Source of the DNA: Phycisphaerae bacterium
GTDB taxonomy: Bacteria; Planctomycetota; Phycisphaerae; Phycisphaerales; SM1A02
Length of the DNA: 49,885 nt
Assembly (NCBI GenBank): GCA_016795065.1
Contig: JAEUIU010000070.1
Coordinates: 1 to 49,885, forward strand
Direction: 5' to 3'
The notes beneath the pieces are model-generated. The model did not search any database, was not told the origin of the DNA, and saw only the letters and a program-made list of their open reading frames with translations. Both the position numbers and the translations under genes were made by a program. Within the stretch, counting starts at the first letter, position 1. Each line of letters opens with the position of its first letter. Positions 18,301-25,792 of the stretch are shown here, one piece after another.

Positions 18301-18699
18301 TCCCTCGTCGCCCTCGATCCCTTGGGCGTGAAGGACGAGCCGCCGGGCGAGCCCGAGTCGCGCGGCGACCAGTTCAAGGCTTGCCGCGGTCTCTCCGGGC
18401 AGGGCCTCGATCGCCGGAAAGACGGCCACGTCCAGCGAACAGGACGCCAGTTCGGCGGCTGCCTCGTCCGCATCATCCAGATGGGCGACGACAAGTAGGA
18501 GCGTCGGGATCGGGTCAGCCGCATCGCGCATCGAGCGGGCCAGCGCCCCTGCCACCAGCGTGGTGCTGGATCCATGTGCACCGCGGGCGGTGACGTCGCC
18601 GCCCGCGCGAATCTCTTCGACCAGCCTGCGGACCGAGGGATCGGTCTCGAGCCGGGCGAGCCACGCCGAGGCGGTCTGGCCCGACGCGGAAGCGTTCAC
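15325..18699 (-). CDS. mfd: Transcription-repair coupling factor
   Basis: A 1124-residue DNA translocase that removes RNA polymerase stalled at lesions and recruits UvrA. The N-terminal UvrB-like domains come first (DVAVFPAIEALPGE; GEFALRGGIVDIFAPG). The RNA-polymerase interaction domain starts VTFDPGDYVVHRDHGIARFVGL at about residue 435. Then comes the RecG-like helicase core with Walker A GDVGFGKTE (about 610), a DEEQ box in LVIVDEEQRFGVEHK (about 708), SATPIPRTLHMAMLGIRD, and a TRCF C-terminal domain. The start is GTG. It overlaps the stop of the ComEA-like gene by 4 nt (GTGA), so it is co-transcribed and translationally coupled with it. Confidence 0.97.
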   Translation of the reverse strand: MNASASGQTASAWLARLETDPSVRRLVEEIRAGGDVTARGAHGSSTTLVAGALARSMRDAADPIPTLLLVVAHLDDADEAAAELASCSLDVAVFPAIEALPGETAASLELVAARLGLARRLVLHAQGIEGDEGRLPDVIVAPMPALMQRVPDAKRLATVLRTLRVGQRVDSRELAAWLDAGGYKRVEAIESPGEFALRGGIVDIFAPGAETAIRLDLFGDEIERIFEVDLATQASDRSIRHAELVSASLDAIQSDVGTRSVAELLPKGTVTVLAELAEIVEQGRGYFERVHDSRGIDGPPRVLQSLTAASRAMVQINQFSATSISGRLVELPVSTLPVFHDEVKEAFIELAYLGSRHDIAIYCDTPGELQRTGELLAEHAKAARAGVIEAHLHRGFLWGGEGSPPGTPALAFVPQSEVLHRYGMRRRAAKGLRGGRAREAFVTFDPGDYVVHRDHGIARFVGLQTLAQLKLTPTAREKGIERASAEDEFLTLEFDGGTRLHVPASKIELVQKYIGAGGAKPTLSTLGGKRWRNAREQVREAVKDLAGELLRVQAAREATSGIRYPADTAWQKEFEAEFPYEETEDQLSAIEATKRDMTSERPMDRLICGDVGFGKTEVAIRAAFKAVEFGKQVAVLVPTTVLAEQHERTFRDRFRAYPFSIESLSRFKTDGEQRETLDRLAKGQVDVVIGTHRLLSKDVHFKDLGLVIVDEEQRFGVEHKSRLLEFRLTADVLTLSATPIPRTLHMAMLGIRDISSLTTAPLDRRAIVTEVIPFNAHRVKQALERELAREGQIFFVHNRVNDIHSIALRIKELVPKAQIVVGHGQMSPKELEEVMLTFMRRKADILVSTTIIESGIDIPTANTMFIHNAHMFGLAELHQLRGRVGRWKHRAYCYMLLPEQKTITEEAMKRLKAIEDYSMLGAGFKIAMRDLEIRGAGNLLGAEQSGHIAAVGYEMYCQLLEQAVGELKSQKRLSPIDTAIDIGVGGAIPRGYIPSDGRRMEAYRRIGQADSLEALGKVVQDITSAYGEPPASVKTLIELAEVRLMATSLGIRSVTRRDADVIFRTSRPRDLETALVGVQGSVRLVGQADGDGLTEVYLRPPPAFLEPKSLMLVLRRRLARGATV

Positions 18700-19118
18700 G
18701 TGCCCTGTCCCGCCGTCGGGCTTTCGTCGGCGGGTCCGGCATCGCCCACCGTCGCAAGGGAGCGCAGGGCCTCGACCGTCGCCGGACCCACGCCGCGCAC
18801 CCGGGTCAGCTCATCCACGGTCGCGAAGGCACCTCGAGCGCTTCGGTCGGCGACAATCACCTTCGCCAGCGATGGCCCGATTTCCGGGAGCGTGGCGAGT
18901 TCGGCGGCGTTGGCCCGGTTGAGATTGACGCGATGGCTACGAATGTCGATGGGCGCCGATTCGACGACCACGTTCGGGCGCATGAGCGCCAGGAGCGTGA
19001 CGAGGAACGCGCCGGCGCCAATCGCTCCAAGTCCCCAACCGAAGACTGCAGCGGAACCGCCACACGCACAGCGGCAACGTCCCGCCGAAGAACGTTTCCC
19101 GTCGCTGATGCCATCCAT
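18696..19118 (-). CDS. ComEA-like helix-hairpin-helix protein, membrane anchored
   Basis: A 140-residue protein. A Cys/Arg-rich start (residues 1-25) is followed by one membrane segment (about 26-50, VFGWGLGAIGAGAFLVTLLAL). After a short linker come two helix-hairpin-helix motifs, VNLNRANAAELATLPEIGPSLAKVIV and FATVDELTRVRGVGPATVEALRSL. This is the architecture of ComEA competence DNA receptors. The chosen ATG lies in TGATG, sharing a base with the stop of the upstream gene, and the gene's own stop overlaps the mfd start. Coupling to mfd hints at a DNA-handling role, but uptake function is an inference. No comEC is visible in the window. Confidence 0.8.
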   Translation of the reverse strand: MDGISDGKRSSAGRCRCACGGSAAVFGWGLGAIGAGAFLVTLLALMRPNVVVESAPIDIRSHRVNLNRANAAELATLPEIGPSLAKVIVADRSARGAFATVDELTRVRGVGPATVEALRSLATVGDAGPADESPTAGQGT

Positions 19119-20749
19119 CACGTACCCCCTCCCGCCTCGCGGGTTCCCTCCGACCCCTCCTCCCGAATCGCCTCCGCGTCGACATCGGTCTCTTCGGCGG
19201 CATTGCGGGCGCCCGCCTCGGAGCGTCGCGGGCCTAACGGCTTGCGCAGCTTGCGCCGCAGCGACGCGAGCTTGACCACCACCGGGCGCGGCTGTCCCTT
19301 CGTGTCGAAGAGGCCGACCCCTTGCGATTCCTCGTCGATGTCGCGGGCCTCCGCCCACATCGCCGCCTCAACGAACGGCTTGGAGAGGCACACGCTCATC
19401 ACCCGTCCGGCCCAGCTCGCCTGCGTGTCGGGCGTCCAACCGCGGGTCGGATCAGCGTGGCCCTCGGCGCTATGCCAGAAGCCGCCTGCCGGATCGACCG
19501 ACTCGCCGGGCACCCCGAAGGAGGTGAGCATCACCCGCGCCTCGCGGCCGAGAAAGCGGTCGAGCATGCAGGAAATCTGGAAGATGTCGCGGGCCACCGA
19601 GGTGCGTCGCCCCAAGGCCATTCGCAGACCCAACGCGCTGACCGCAATGCCCTCTTGCTGGAGGATCTCGGCATAGCGCCAGGGGAGGATCTGTCCCACA
19701 CGGCGCGGGGCGTTCTCGCCGAAGAGGTCGACCAGCTCCATGAGTGTGTTGGCCCGCCGGTTGCGTTGGCGCACGAGAACTACCACACGCCTCGCCAGGT
19801 CGACCATCTGTTCGACGGAGAGTTCGAGGAAAGCATTGGCGTGAAATCCGCTGCCTACGCTCCAAATGCCCACCGATGTCGCGTACCGAGCCGCTACCCG
19901 ATCGAGATGGTCGTAGGCAAGATTGCGGAAGCTCTCGTAATCGTGGCGGTAGATGCGGGCGTGGTCGGGCAACGCCTCCTCGCGCAAGTCCAAGAGCGGC
20001 CCGAGCATCACCGGCTTCTTTCGGTCCGTCGCCCACTTGATCCACCGATCGAGGTGGGTGAAGTCGGGCTTCCCGCGCTTCGGCTCAAGCTCGCGCCAGT
20101 CAGCCCGAATGTGCAGCACGTCGAAATCGCGGGCGAGCGACTCTTCCATCGCCGGTAGAGGCGCCGTACGTGGGCGCACCACCGCGCCGAGCGTCGTCGA
20201 ACTCGCCGCCTTCGCCCCGAAGCGGCGATGTATGAGAATCTCCGCGTGGCTCATCGCCAGGTGCTCGCTGGCGTCGATGGCCCGCTCGAGCGACCGTTGG
20301 GCCAATTGCTCGGCCTCCAACGGATCCGAGGTCAGCAGCGATTCGGCGAAGGTCCCTCGGGCCGAGTCCCACAAGCGCATGGCCGTACGGGCCAGGGCAG
20401 GATCCCACATCTGCCACTCCTCGCACTTCTGAATGAAGTGCTTGATGCGGTGGCGGGCGAGCTCGATGAAGAGACCGTATGGCTCGGTCTTGGGCGGGAG
20501 GAGACAGGTTTGAAGATGCAACAGGCCTGCCCGGCCAGCTCGCACCGGCACCGACAGCGCCGCAAACTCGTCGTCGACGAAGGCACAAGCCAGTTCGACC
20601 GTCGCGCCGTCGCGCGAGGGAGTGAATCGCACCTCACCCCGCATCGGGTTGTCGTCGGGATTCACGAGGTGCGCAGCATCTGCCGCACCCGAACCGAGGG
20701 ACCGGGGGTCGTGGACGATGAAACGAAGCTTGTGCGAGCCAAACGACAC
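19118..20749 (-). CDS. GH10-like TIM-barrel protein lacking catalytic acids
   Basis: About 543 residues from a GTG start (SFGSHKLRFIV follows). An earlier start is possible, but the upstream part covers the purC promoter region. The N-terminal 150 residues are a beta-rich domain. The remainder follows endo-1,4-beta-xylanase family 10: FDVLHIRADWRELEPKRGKPDFTHLDRWIKWA near 210-240, and later barrel strands. In GH10 the acid/base lies in DxxNE after strand 4; here the matching place reads IWSVGSGFHANAF (about 297). The nucleophile strand, normally hxhTELD, reads VMLTSFGVPGES (about 405). Both glutamates appear missing. The C-terminus is a basic/acidic tail. Its stop overlaps the ComEA-like start, so it leads the mfd operon. 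Confidence 0.65.
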   Translation of the reverse strand: MSFGSHKLRFIVHDPRSLGSGAADAAHLVNPDDNPMRGEVRFTPSRDGATVELACAFVDDEFAALSVPVRAGRAGLLHLQTCLLPPKTEPYGLFIELARHRIKHFIQKCEEWQMWDPALARTAMRLWDSARGTFAESLLTSDPLEAEQLAQRSLERAIDASEHLAMSHAEILIHRRFGAKAASSTTLGAVVRPRTAPLPAMEESLARDFDVLHIRADWRELEPKRGKPDFTHLDRWIKWATDRKKPVMLGPLLDLREEALPDHARIYRHDYESFRNLAYDHLDRVAARYATSVGIWSVGSGFHANAFLELSVEQMVDLARRVVVLVRQRNRRANTLMELVDLFGENAPRRVGQILPWRYAEILQQEGIAVSALGLRMALGRRTSVARDIFQISCMLDRFLGREARVMLTSFGVPGESVDPAGGFWHSAEGHADPTRGWTPDTQASWAGRVMSVCLSKPFVEAAMWAEARDIDEESQGVGLFDTKGQPRPVVVKLASLRRKLRKPLGPRRSEAGARNAAEETDVDAEAIREEGSEGTREAGGGT

Positions 20750-20971
20750 GCGCGACCGGATGGGGGGATCGCCACGGCGCGAATGCGCCGGAACAATCGA
20801 ACGGGGGAGTGTACCGCACCTCCCGACGCATCCCGCGAAAGGAGGCTCGACTCGGGAAGGATGGATGCAACAAATTTTGGCGCCGCCACGCGTGTCGCGC
20901 GAAAATCCCAGCGCCGAGCGACCCCGACCACCCACCGCCGCACCTACCGCCGCAATGATAGAGTGCGACGC

Positions 20972-21949
20972 ATGGTGACCGCCTCACCAACCGATACCGT
21001 CTTCCGCACCACGCTTCCGCTGCCCGATCGGCGCGAAGGCAAGGTGCGCGATATCTACCGCATCCCTGGTCGCGCCGATGCCCAAGGGTCGGGAAGCGGT
21101 CGGGCACGGCCGGACCGCCTCTTGGTGGTGGCCAGCGATCGGGTGAGCGCCTTTGACGTCGTGATGCCCACGCCTGTCCCCGGCAAGGGGCGTCTCCTGA
21201 CGGCCATCTCCCTGGGCTGGTTTCGCTTCCTTCGCAAACTCGCCCTGGTTGGCGACCACCTCCTTTCGACCGATGTCAACGAGATCCCCGGCCTCTCCGA
21301 CGATCAGCGCCGCTTGCTGGAGGGCCGGATCATGATCTGCCGTCGCGCGAACGTGGTGCCGATCGAATGCGTCGCCCGCGGCTACCTTGCGGGGAGCGGA
21401 TGGGCCGAGTACCAAGCCAGCGGCACGGTCTGCGGCATCACCCTGCCGAAGGGACTTCGCCAGTGTGACAAGCTCCCGCAGCCGATCTTCACGCCCGCGA
21501 CGAAGGCCGAGCAGGGGCACGACGAAAACATCTCCTTCGAACAGGCCGGCTCGATCGTCGGCACGTCGCTTATGCAGCGACTCCGCACGCTGACGCTTGA
21601 GATTTACTCCGCCGCGGCCCAGTATGCCCTCGAACGGGGCGTGATATTGGCCGACACCAAGTTCGAGTTCGGCTTCGCCATCGACGCTGAGGACCAGCCG
21701 ACCGAGGAGTTGCTTCTGGTCGACGAGGTCCTGACCCCCGATTCAAGCCGCTACTGGCCGCGCGAGCAATACCAGCCTGGCAAGGACCAACCGAGTTTCG
21801 ACAAGCAGTACCTTCGCAACTACCTGCTCGAACTCGTCGCCAACAAGGCATGGGACAAGAACCCGCCTGGGCCCCCGATTCCCGACGAGGTCATTCGGAG
21901 CACGATGTCCCGCTACGACGAAGCTCGCAAGCGGCTCGCCGTCGGCTGA
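20972..21949 (+). CDS. purC: Phosphoribosylaminoimidazole-succinocarboxamide synthase
   Basis: A 325-residue SAICAR synthetase, joining CAIR and aspartate in purine synthesis. Hallmarks are REGKVRDIYRI near the N-terminus, LLVVASDRVSAFDVVMPTPVPGKG, VECVARGYLAGSGWAEY, HDENISFEQA and LADTKFEFGFA, with the C-terminal ending of the longer yeast ADE1-like form (about 300 residues). The ATG at 'gacgcatggtg' is preceded by a possible -10 (GATAGA) at very short distance, so a short or absent leader is possible. A strong terminator lies about 150 bp downstream. Confidence 0.95.
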   Translation: MVTASPTDTVFRTTLPLPDRREGKVRDIYRIPGRADAQGSGSGRARPDRLLVVASDRVSAFDVVMPTPVPGKGRLLTAISLGWFRFLRKLALVGDHLLSTDVNEIPGLSDDQRRLLEGRIMICRRANVVPIECVARGYLAGSGWAEYQASGTVCGITLPKGLRQCDKLPQPIFTPATKAEQGHDENISFEQAGSIVGTSLMQRLRTLTLEIYSAAAQYALERGVILADTKFEFGFAIDAEDQPTEELLLVDEVLTPDSSRYWPREQYQPGKDQPSFDKQYLRNYLLELVANKAWDKNPPGPPIPDEVIRSTMSRYDEARKRLAVG

Positions 21950-22096
21950 ACGCCGGGCGAGAGCAAAAAAACTCGATTTGCGTGCGCACGACGCGCGGCA
22001 TTTCCGGCTTGTACACACAGGACGCTCTTCAGAGAGTTTCGTCTGTCGCCCCGTTTCGCCGGGCGCGGTGCACGAAGCCTTGCGTCCGTGTGTGCG

Positions 22097-22129
22097 TGCC
22101 AAGGCCCTCCCCAGGGCCTTGGCATTTTC
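22097..22129 (+). terminator. purC terminator
   Basis: An 11-bp perfect stem (GCCAAGGCCCT with AGGGCCTTGGC), a CCCC loop and a following ATTTTCC tract. It lies 148 nt after the purC stop and about 40 nt from the convergent folD stop, and probably serves purC. The 148-nt untranslated stretch before it shows no recognisable RNA gene. Confidence 0.85.
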
Positions 22130-22168
22130 CTTCGAGGGGTTGGGGGCGGTCGCCCGACCCCGCTGCGT

Positions 22169-23116
22169 TCACCCTCGGCAAGCCGCCTCGACGGTGTTGC
22201 GCAGGAGCATCACCACCGTCATCGGCCCAACGCCGCCGGGCACCGGCGAGAGGTAGCCGGCGATCCGGCTTACTTCATCGAAGGCGACATCGCCCACGGT
22301 ATGCGGCTTGCCATCGCTTCCCTTGATCCGATTGATGCCGACATCGATCACGACCGCGCCCGGCTTCACCATGTCAGCCCGGATGAGGTTCGGCACGCCG
22401 GCGGCCGAGATGAGGATGTCCGCCGCCCGTGTGAGCGGGCCAAGTTCGCGCGTGTACTTGTTGCAGCTCACGACGGTCGCTTCGGCCCGCATCAGGAGGA
22501 CCGCAATCGGCTTCCCGACGATGTTGCTCGCTCCGACGATGACGCAGTGAGCACCCCGAAGCGTGGTCTTGGTCCACTCGATCATCTCCAGCGTCGCGAG
22601 CGCCGTGCACGGCACCAGGCTCCGTCGCCCGTAGACCACGTTGCCGATGTTAGCGGGGTTCATCCCCTCGACGTCCTTCTCCGGAGCAATGAGCGATTGG
22701 ATCCGCTCGGCGTCGACGCCTTCAGGCAGCGGCAGGTGCACCATCAGCCCGCAAACGCGATCGTCAGCGTTGAGGCTTTGGATCAGGTTGGCGATCGTGT
22801 CGAAACTCGACGAGGCAGGAAGCTGGTGCCGGATGTACTCGATGCCGATGACCTGACAGGCCTTCGCCTGATTTTCGGCGTAGATCCCCGCAGAGTTGTC
22901 GTCGCCCACCAGAACGGCATCGAGCCGGACCGATCTCCCCGAAGCCTTCACCTGCTGCACCCGTTCGGCCAGCTTGGCCCGAATCTCCTCCGATAGGCGC
23001 TTGCCATCGATCAGGATCGCCCCATCTCGGGGAGCGCTTCCTGATGTCGATCCGGCGGCCGGTGCCGTCGTCGAGGTGGTGGCAGAGCCCTTCTCGGCCG
23101 GCTTCGAAGTCATCAT
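22169..23116 (-). CDS. folD: Bifunctional methylene-THF dehydrogenase / methenyl-THF cyclohydrolase
   Basis: A 315-residue enzyme interconverting methylene-, methenyl- and formyl-tetrahydrofolate with NADP. Motifs are VGDDNSAGIYAENQAKACQVIGIE (substrate site, with a divergent YxxxK), GLMVHLPLPEGVD, EKDVEGMNPANIG, the Rossmann VIVGASNIVGKPIAVLL and the C-terminal PVPGGVGPMTVVMLLRNTVEA. The first 30 residues (Ser/Thr/Ala/Pro rich) precede the usual start of the fold (AILIDGKRLSEEIR), so a shorter start is possible. No partner gene is coupled. Confidence 0.95.
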   Translation of the reverse strand: MMTSKPAEKGSATTSTTAPAAGSTSGSAPRDGAILIDGKRLSEEIRAKLAERVQQVKASGRSVRLDAVLVGDDNSAGIYAENQAKACQVIGIEYIRHQLPASSSFDTIANLIQSLNADDRVCGLMVHLPLPEGVDAERIQSLIAPEKDVEGMNPANIGNVVYGRRSLVPCTALATLEMIEWTKTTLRGAHCVIVGASNIVGKPIAVLLMRAEATVVSCNKYTRELGPLTRAADILISAAGVPNLIRADMVKPGAVVIDVGINRIKGSDGKPHTVGDVAFDEVSRIAGYLSPVPGGVGPMTVVMLLRNTVEAACRG

Positions 23117-23322
23117 CCCAGCAGGATATAGCAGCGCAGCGGCCGCGGGTCAGGCGCATCGGCGCGCCCATCCACCGAGGGAAGATCGGCGGAACTCACG
23201 CGATGACGGTCAACGCCGAGGGCCTGCCCCGGTATCCTCATTGCTCAATCGCTCCGCCCTCACGGGGCCCGGCGCAGGCGAAGGTCGTCCCGCGAGTCCG
23301 GATCCCGCCATCGAGCCCATTC

Positions 23323-24423
23323 ATGCGCACCACATTCTTTCATGCCGCCACCCTGCTTGTTGCGGGTTTCGTCGCCGCCACGACCGGCACCGTTCTCGCT
23401 CAGGCTCCCGCCGCTCCGGCCAAGACCGAGGAGAAGGCGCCAGCCAAGACCTTGACCGTCGGCGATCAAGCCCCCACGCTCGACATCGAGCACTACCTCA
23501 AGGGCGAACCCCTCAAGGGCTTCGAGGCCGGCAAGGTCACCGTGGTCGAGTTCTGGGCGACCTGGTGCGGCCCGTGCAAGCAGAGCATGCCGCACATCAG
23601 TGAACTTCAAGAGCGCTACAAGGACTACGGCGTGCGCGTGGTGAGCATCTCCGACGAGAAGCTTGAGAAGGTGAAGCCCTTCGTCGAGAGCCCCGAGTGG
23701 AGCCAGAAGATGCGCTACACCGTTGCGACCGATCCGGACCGCAGCGTCTACGCGGCTTACATGACCGCCGCTGGGCAGAGCGGTATCCCGACCGCGTTCG
23801 TGGTCGGCAAGAAGGGCACGATCGAGTGGATCGGCCATCCGATGGAACTCGACACCGTCCTCGATGAGGTCGTTCACGACAAGTGGGATGCGGCAAAGGC
23901 CAAGAGCAAGTTCGAGAGCGCGCGTGCCCTCGAGACCGAGATGCGCAAGGCCAGCGCCAAGCTTCGCGAGGCCCAGGTCGCGGGCAAGTGGGATGAGGTC
24001 ATCACCATCCTCGACGGCCTGCTTGAGAAGTCGCCCGGCAACGAGATGATCCTCCTCCAGAAGATGCAGATCTGCCTGACCAACGCGGATCGCCCGAAGG
24101 ACGGCTACGCGATCGCCCGCACGCTCATGGGCACCTACGAAAAGAACGCGATGGGACTCAACCAGCTCGCCTGGACCATCGTGGACCCGCGGCTTCCGAT
24201 CAAGGATCGCGACGTCAAGCTCGCCACCGAGATCGCCGAGAAGGCCAACAAGGTCGCAGGCGGCAAGGATGGAGCGATCCTCGACACGCTCGCCCGCTGC
24301 TACTTCACCGCCGGCGACAAGGCCAAGGCGATTGAAACGCAGAAGAAGGCCGTCGAGCTCGCGCCTGAGGGCATGAAGGAAGAGTTGCAGGAAGCCCTGA
24401 AGGAATACGAAGCGGCCAAGTGA
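23323..24423 (+). CDS. Secreted thioredoxin-like protein with TPR-type C-terminus
   Basis: A 366-residue protein. Residues 1-27 form a signal peptide ending LAQA. Residues about 44-195 are a TlpA/ResA-like redoxin domain with the CxxC motif WCGPC at 81-85 and the cis-Pro region QSGIPTAFVVGKKGTIEWIGHP. The remaining 170 residues are helical repeats (REAQVAGKWDEVITILDGLLEKSPGNEMILLQKMQIC; AILDTLARCYFTAGDKAKAIETQKKAVELAPEG) of TPR type. This type of periplasmic disulfide reductase plus TPR arm is frequent in planctomycetes. The likely role is reduction of disulfides in exported or cytochrome-associated proteins. A strong terminator follows. Confidence 0.9.
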   Translation: MRTTFFHAATLLVAGFVAATTGTVLAQAPAAPAKTEEKAPAKTLTVGDQAPTLDIEHYLKGEPLKGFEAGKVTVVEFWATWCGPCKQSMPHISELQERYKDYGVRVVSISDEKLEKVKPFVESPEWSQKMRYTVATDPDRSVYAAYMTAAGQSGIPTAFVVGKKGTIEWIGHPMELDTVLDEVVHDKWDAAKAKSKFESARALETEMRKASAKLREAQVAGKWDEVITILDGLLEKSPGNEMILLQKMQICLTNADRPKDGYAIARTLMGTYEKNAMGLNQLAWTIVDPRLPIKDRDVKLATEIAEKANKVAGGKDGAILDTLARCYFTAGDKAKAIETQKKAVELAPEGMKEELQEALKEYEAAK

Positions 24424-24462
24424 TTGGACTCGCCGTCGCCGTGAAGGCGAACTTCAGATTCC

Positions 24463-24502
24463 CACAGCGGGCCGGTTTCGACCGGCCCGCTGTGTTTGTT
24501 TT
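24463..24502 (+). terminator. Very strong terminator of the thioredoxin-TPR gene
   Basis: A perfect 14-bp stem (CACAGCGGGCCGGT with ACCGGCCCGCTGTG) capped by a TTCG loop and followed by TTTGTTTTA. The end of the T-tract overlaps the stop codon of the convergent oxidoreductase gene. Confidence 0.92.
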
Positions 24503-25664
24503 AGCGCTGCACGTCCAGCTCGCGACCTTCCGCGCTCGAGCGTTCGATCGCCTCAAGCAGGGCCTGGATCGCCCGGCCGTCCTCGCCGGTGGCATGGGGC
24601 CGGACGCCGCGACGGATCGCTTGCGTGAACTGGAGATACTGGGCATCCCACGCCTTGCCTAACGCGTCGCCCGGCTCGAGCAAGGGCTTCACGTCGACGA
24701 GGCGACCGTCCTCCTCGGTGGCGAGGGTCACCTCCGAACCGAAGATCTGGAAGGCAAGTCCGCCGCGGTCGCCGAAGAGGAAGATCCCGTCCTTGAGCGC
24801 TCCCTCGGGCTGATTCATGGCCCAGGTCGCGTTGAGCTCGATGGTCAGGCCGCCTTCGCAGCGGATGAGCGCGGTGGCATGGTCCTCGACATCGAAAGTT
24901 CCATCCGGTTTCGGCGGACCGGCCCACATGTCGACATATCGATAGGACGCAATCGGGTGGCCGAAGTTTGCGTAACACGCTCCGCTAACCCGTGTCGCCT
25001 GCGGCTTGTCGGTGAGATAGCGAACCAGGTCCAGGACGTGGACACCCAGATCGACAAGCGGTCCGCCGCCGGCCTGGGCCTTCGTGGTAAACCAGCCACC
25101 CAAACCCGGAATCCCGCGCCGACGGTAGATGCTGCACTTGGCGTGATAGATGCGCCCAAGGCGTCCCGCATCGACGAATCGCTTCGCGGCGGCGGAGGCC
25201 GGCGTACCGCGGCAGACGAAGCCAAGCTGGAGCGTCCGCCCCGAGGCTTTCGCCGCAGCAAGAATCCGGTCGCATTCGGCAACGGACATCGCCATCGGCT
25301 TCTCGAGCAGCACATGCTTCCCGCGCTCGAGGGCCCGCACCGCGCAGTCGGCATGGGAGACGTTGGGCACGGCGATAGCGACCGCCTCCATCTGGGGCAT
25401 CGCGAGCAGTTCGTCGAGACTGCGGGCCGCATGGCCGCCGATCCGGGCGACCAGCGCGTCGGCCCGCGCCCCGTGCATGTCCCAGACTCCGGCGACACGC
25501 AGTCCGTTTCGAAGGGCCGTCTCGGCGTGCACGGTGCCGATCGCACCCGCGCCGACGATGCCTAAGCCAATCGGGGTCGCGGGTTCGGCACCGGCGCCAA
25601 GCGCCCCGGGATCCGTTGTGCGGCTCACGACCCCACCATTCCCAGGCCGGCCTGCGTCGTCCAT
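24501..25664 (-). CDS. Gfo/Idh/MocA family NAD(P)-dependent oxidoreductase
   Basis: About 387 residues from the ATG of MDDAGRPGN; the preceding in-frame sequence runs into the neighbouring promoter region. The Rossmann motif IGLGIVGAGAIGTVHAET is near residue 32, the catalytic EKPMAMSVAECDRILAAA near 115, and the sugar-binding C-terminal domain includes GGGPLVDLGVHVLDLVRYL with the usual active-site Asp/His. Substrates in the family are sugars or cyclitols; none is indicated here. It is divergent from the amino-acid oxidase gene. Confidence 0.88.
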   Translation of the reverse strand: MDDAGRPGNGGVVSRTTDPGALGAGAEPATPIGLGIVGAGAIGTVHAETALRNGLRVAGVWDMHGARADALVARIGGHAARSLDELLAMPQMEAVAIAVPNVSHADCAVRALERGKHVLLEKPMAMSVAECDRILAAAKASGRTLQLGFVCRGTPASAAAKRFVDAGRLGRIYHAKCSIYRRRGIPGLGGWFTTKAQAGGGPLVDLGVHVLDLVRYLTDKPQATRVSGACYANFGHPIASYRYVDMWAGPPKPDGTFDVEDHATALIRCEGGLTIELNATWAMNQPEGALKDGIFLFGDRGGLAFQIFGSEVTLATEEDGRLVDVKPLLEPGDALGKAWDAQYLQFTQAIRRGVRPHATGEDGRAIQALLEAIERSSAEGRELDVQR

Positions 25665-25709
25665 CCGTGCTCGTTCATGAACCGCACCATACGGCAGGCC
25701 GCAACCCTC

Positions 25710-25715
25710 TACAAT
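25710..25715 (+). promoter_or_regulatory. Candidate -10 element (TACAAT) upstream of the DadA-like gene
   Basis: TACAAT lies 78 nt before the ATG of the FAD oxidase gene in otherwise GC-rich sequence. No good -35 is seen at 17 nt spacing. It is a low-information motif read by eye. Confidence 0.3.
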
Positions 25716-25792
25716 CGCCCCTTTCCGATCCACCCGCGCCGAACCGGGATGTGAGGAACGTGCCTCCCCCGCTCGCGCCGTTCGCACCAGCC

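Noticed and set aside
21950..22096. Small RNA gene between purC and its terminator
   Set aside because: No convincing internal promoter or recognisable RNA fold; treated as a 3' untranslated region.
23220..23322. Possible tRNA-Ser/Leu upstream of the thioredoxin gene
   Set aside because: The translated string RVRIPPSSP resembles tRNA artefacts, but the DNA lacks a TTCGANTC T-loop and a D-arm.
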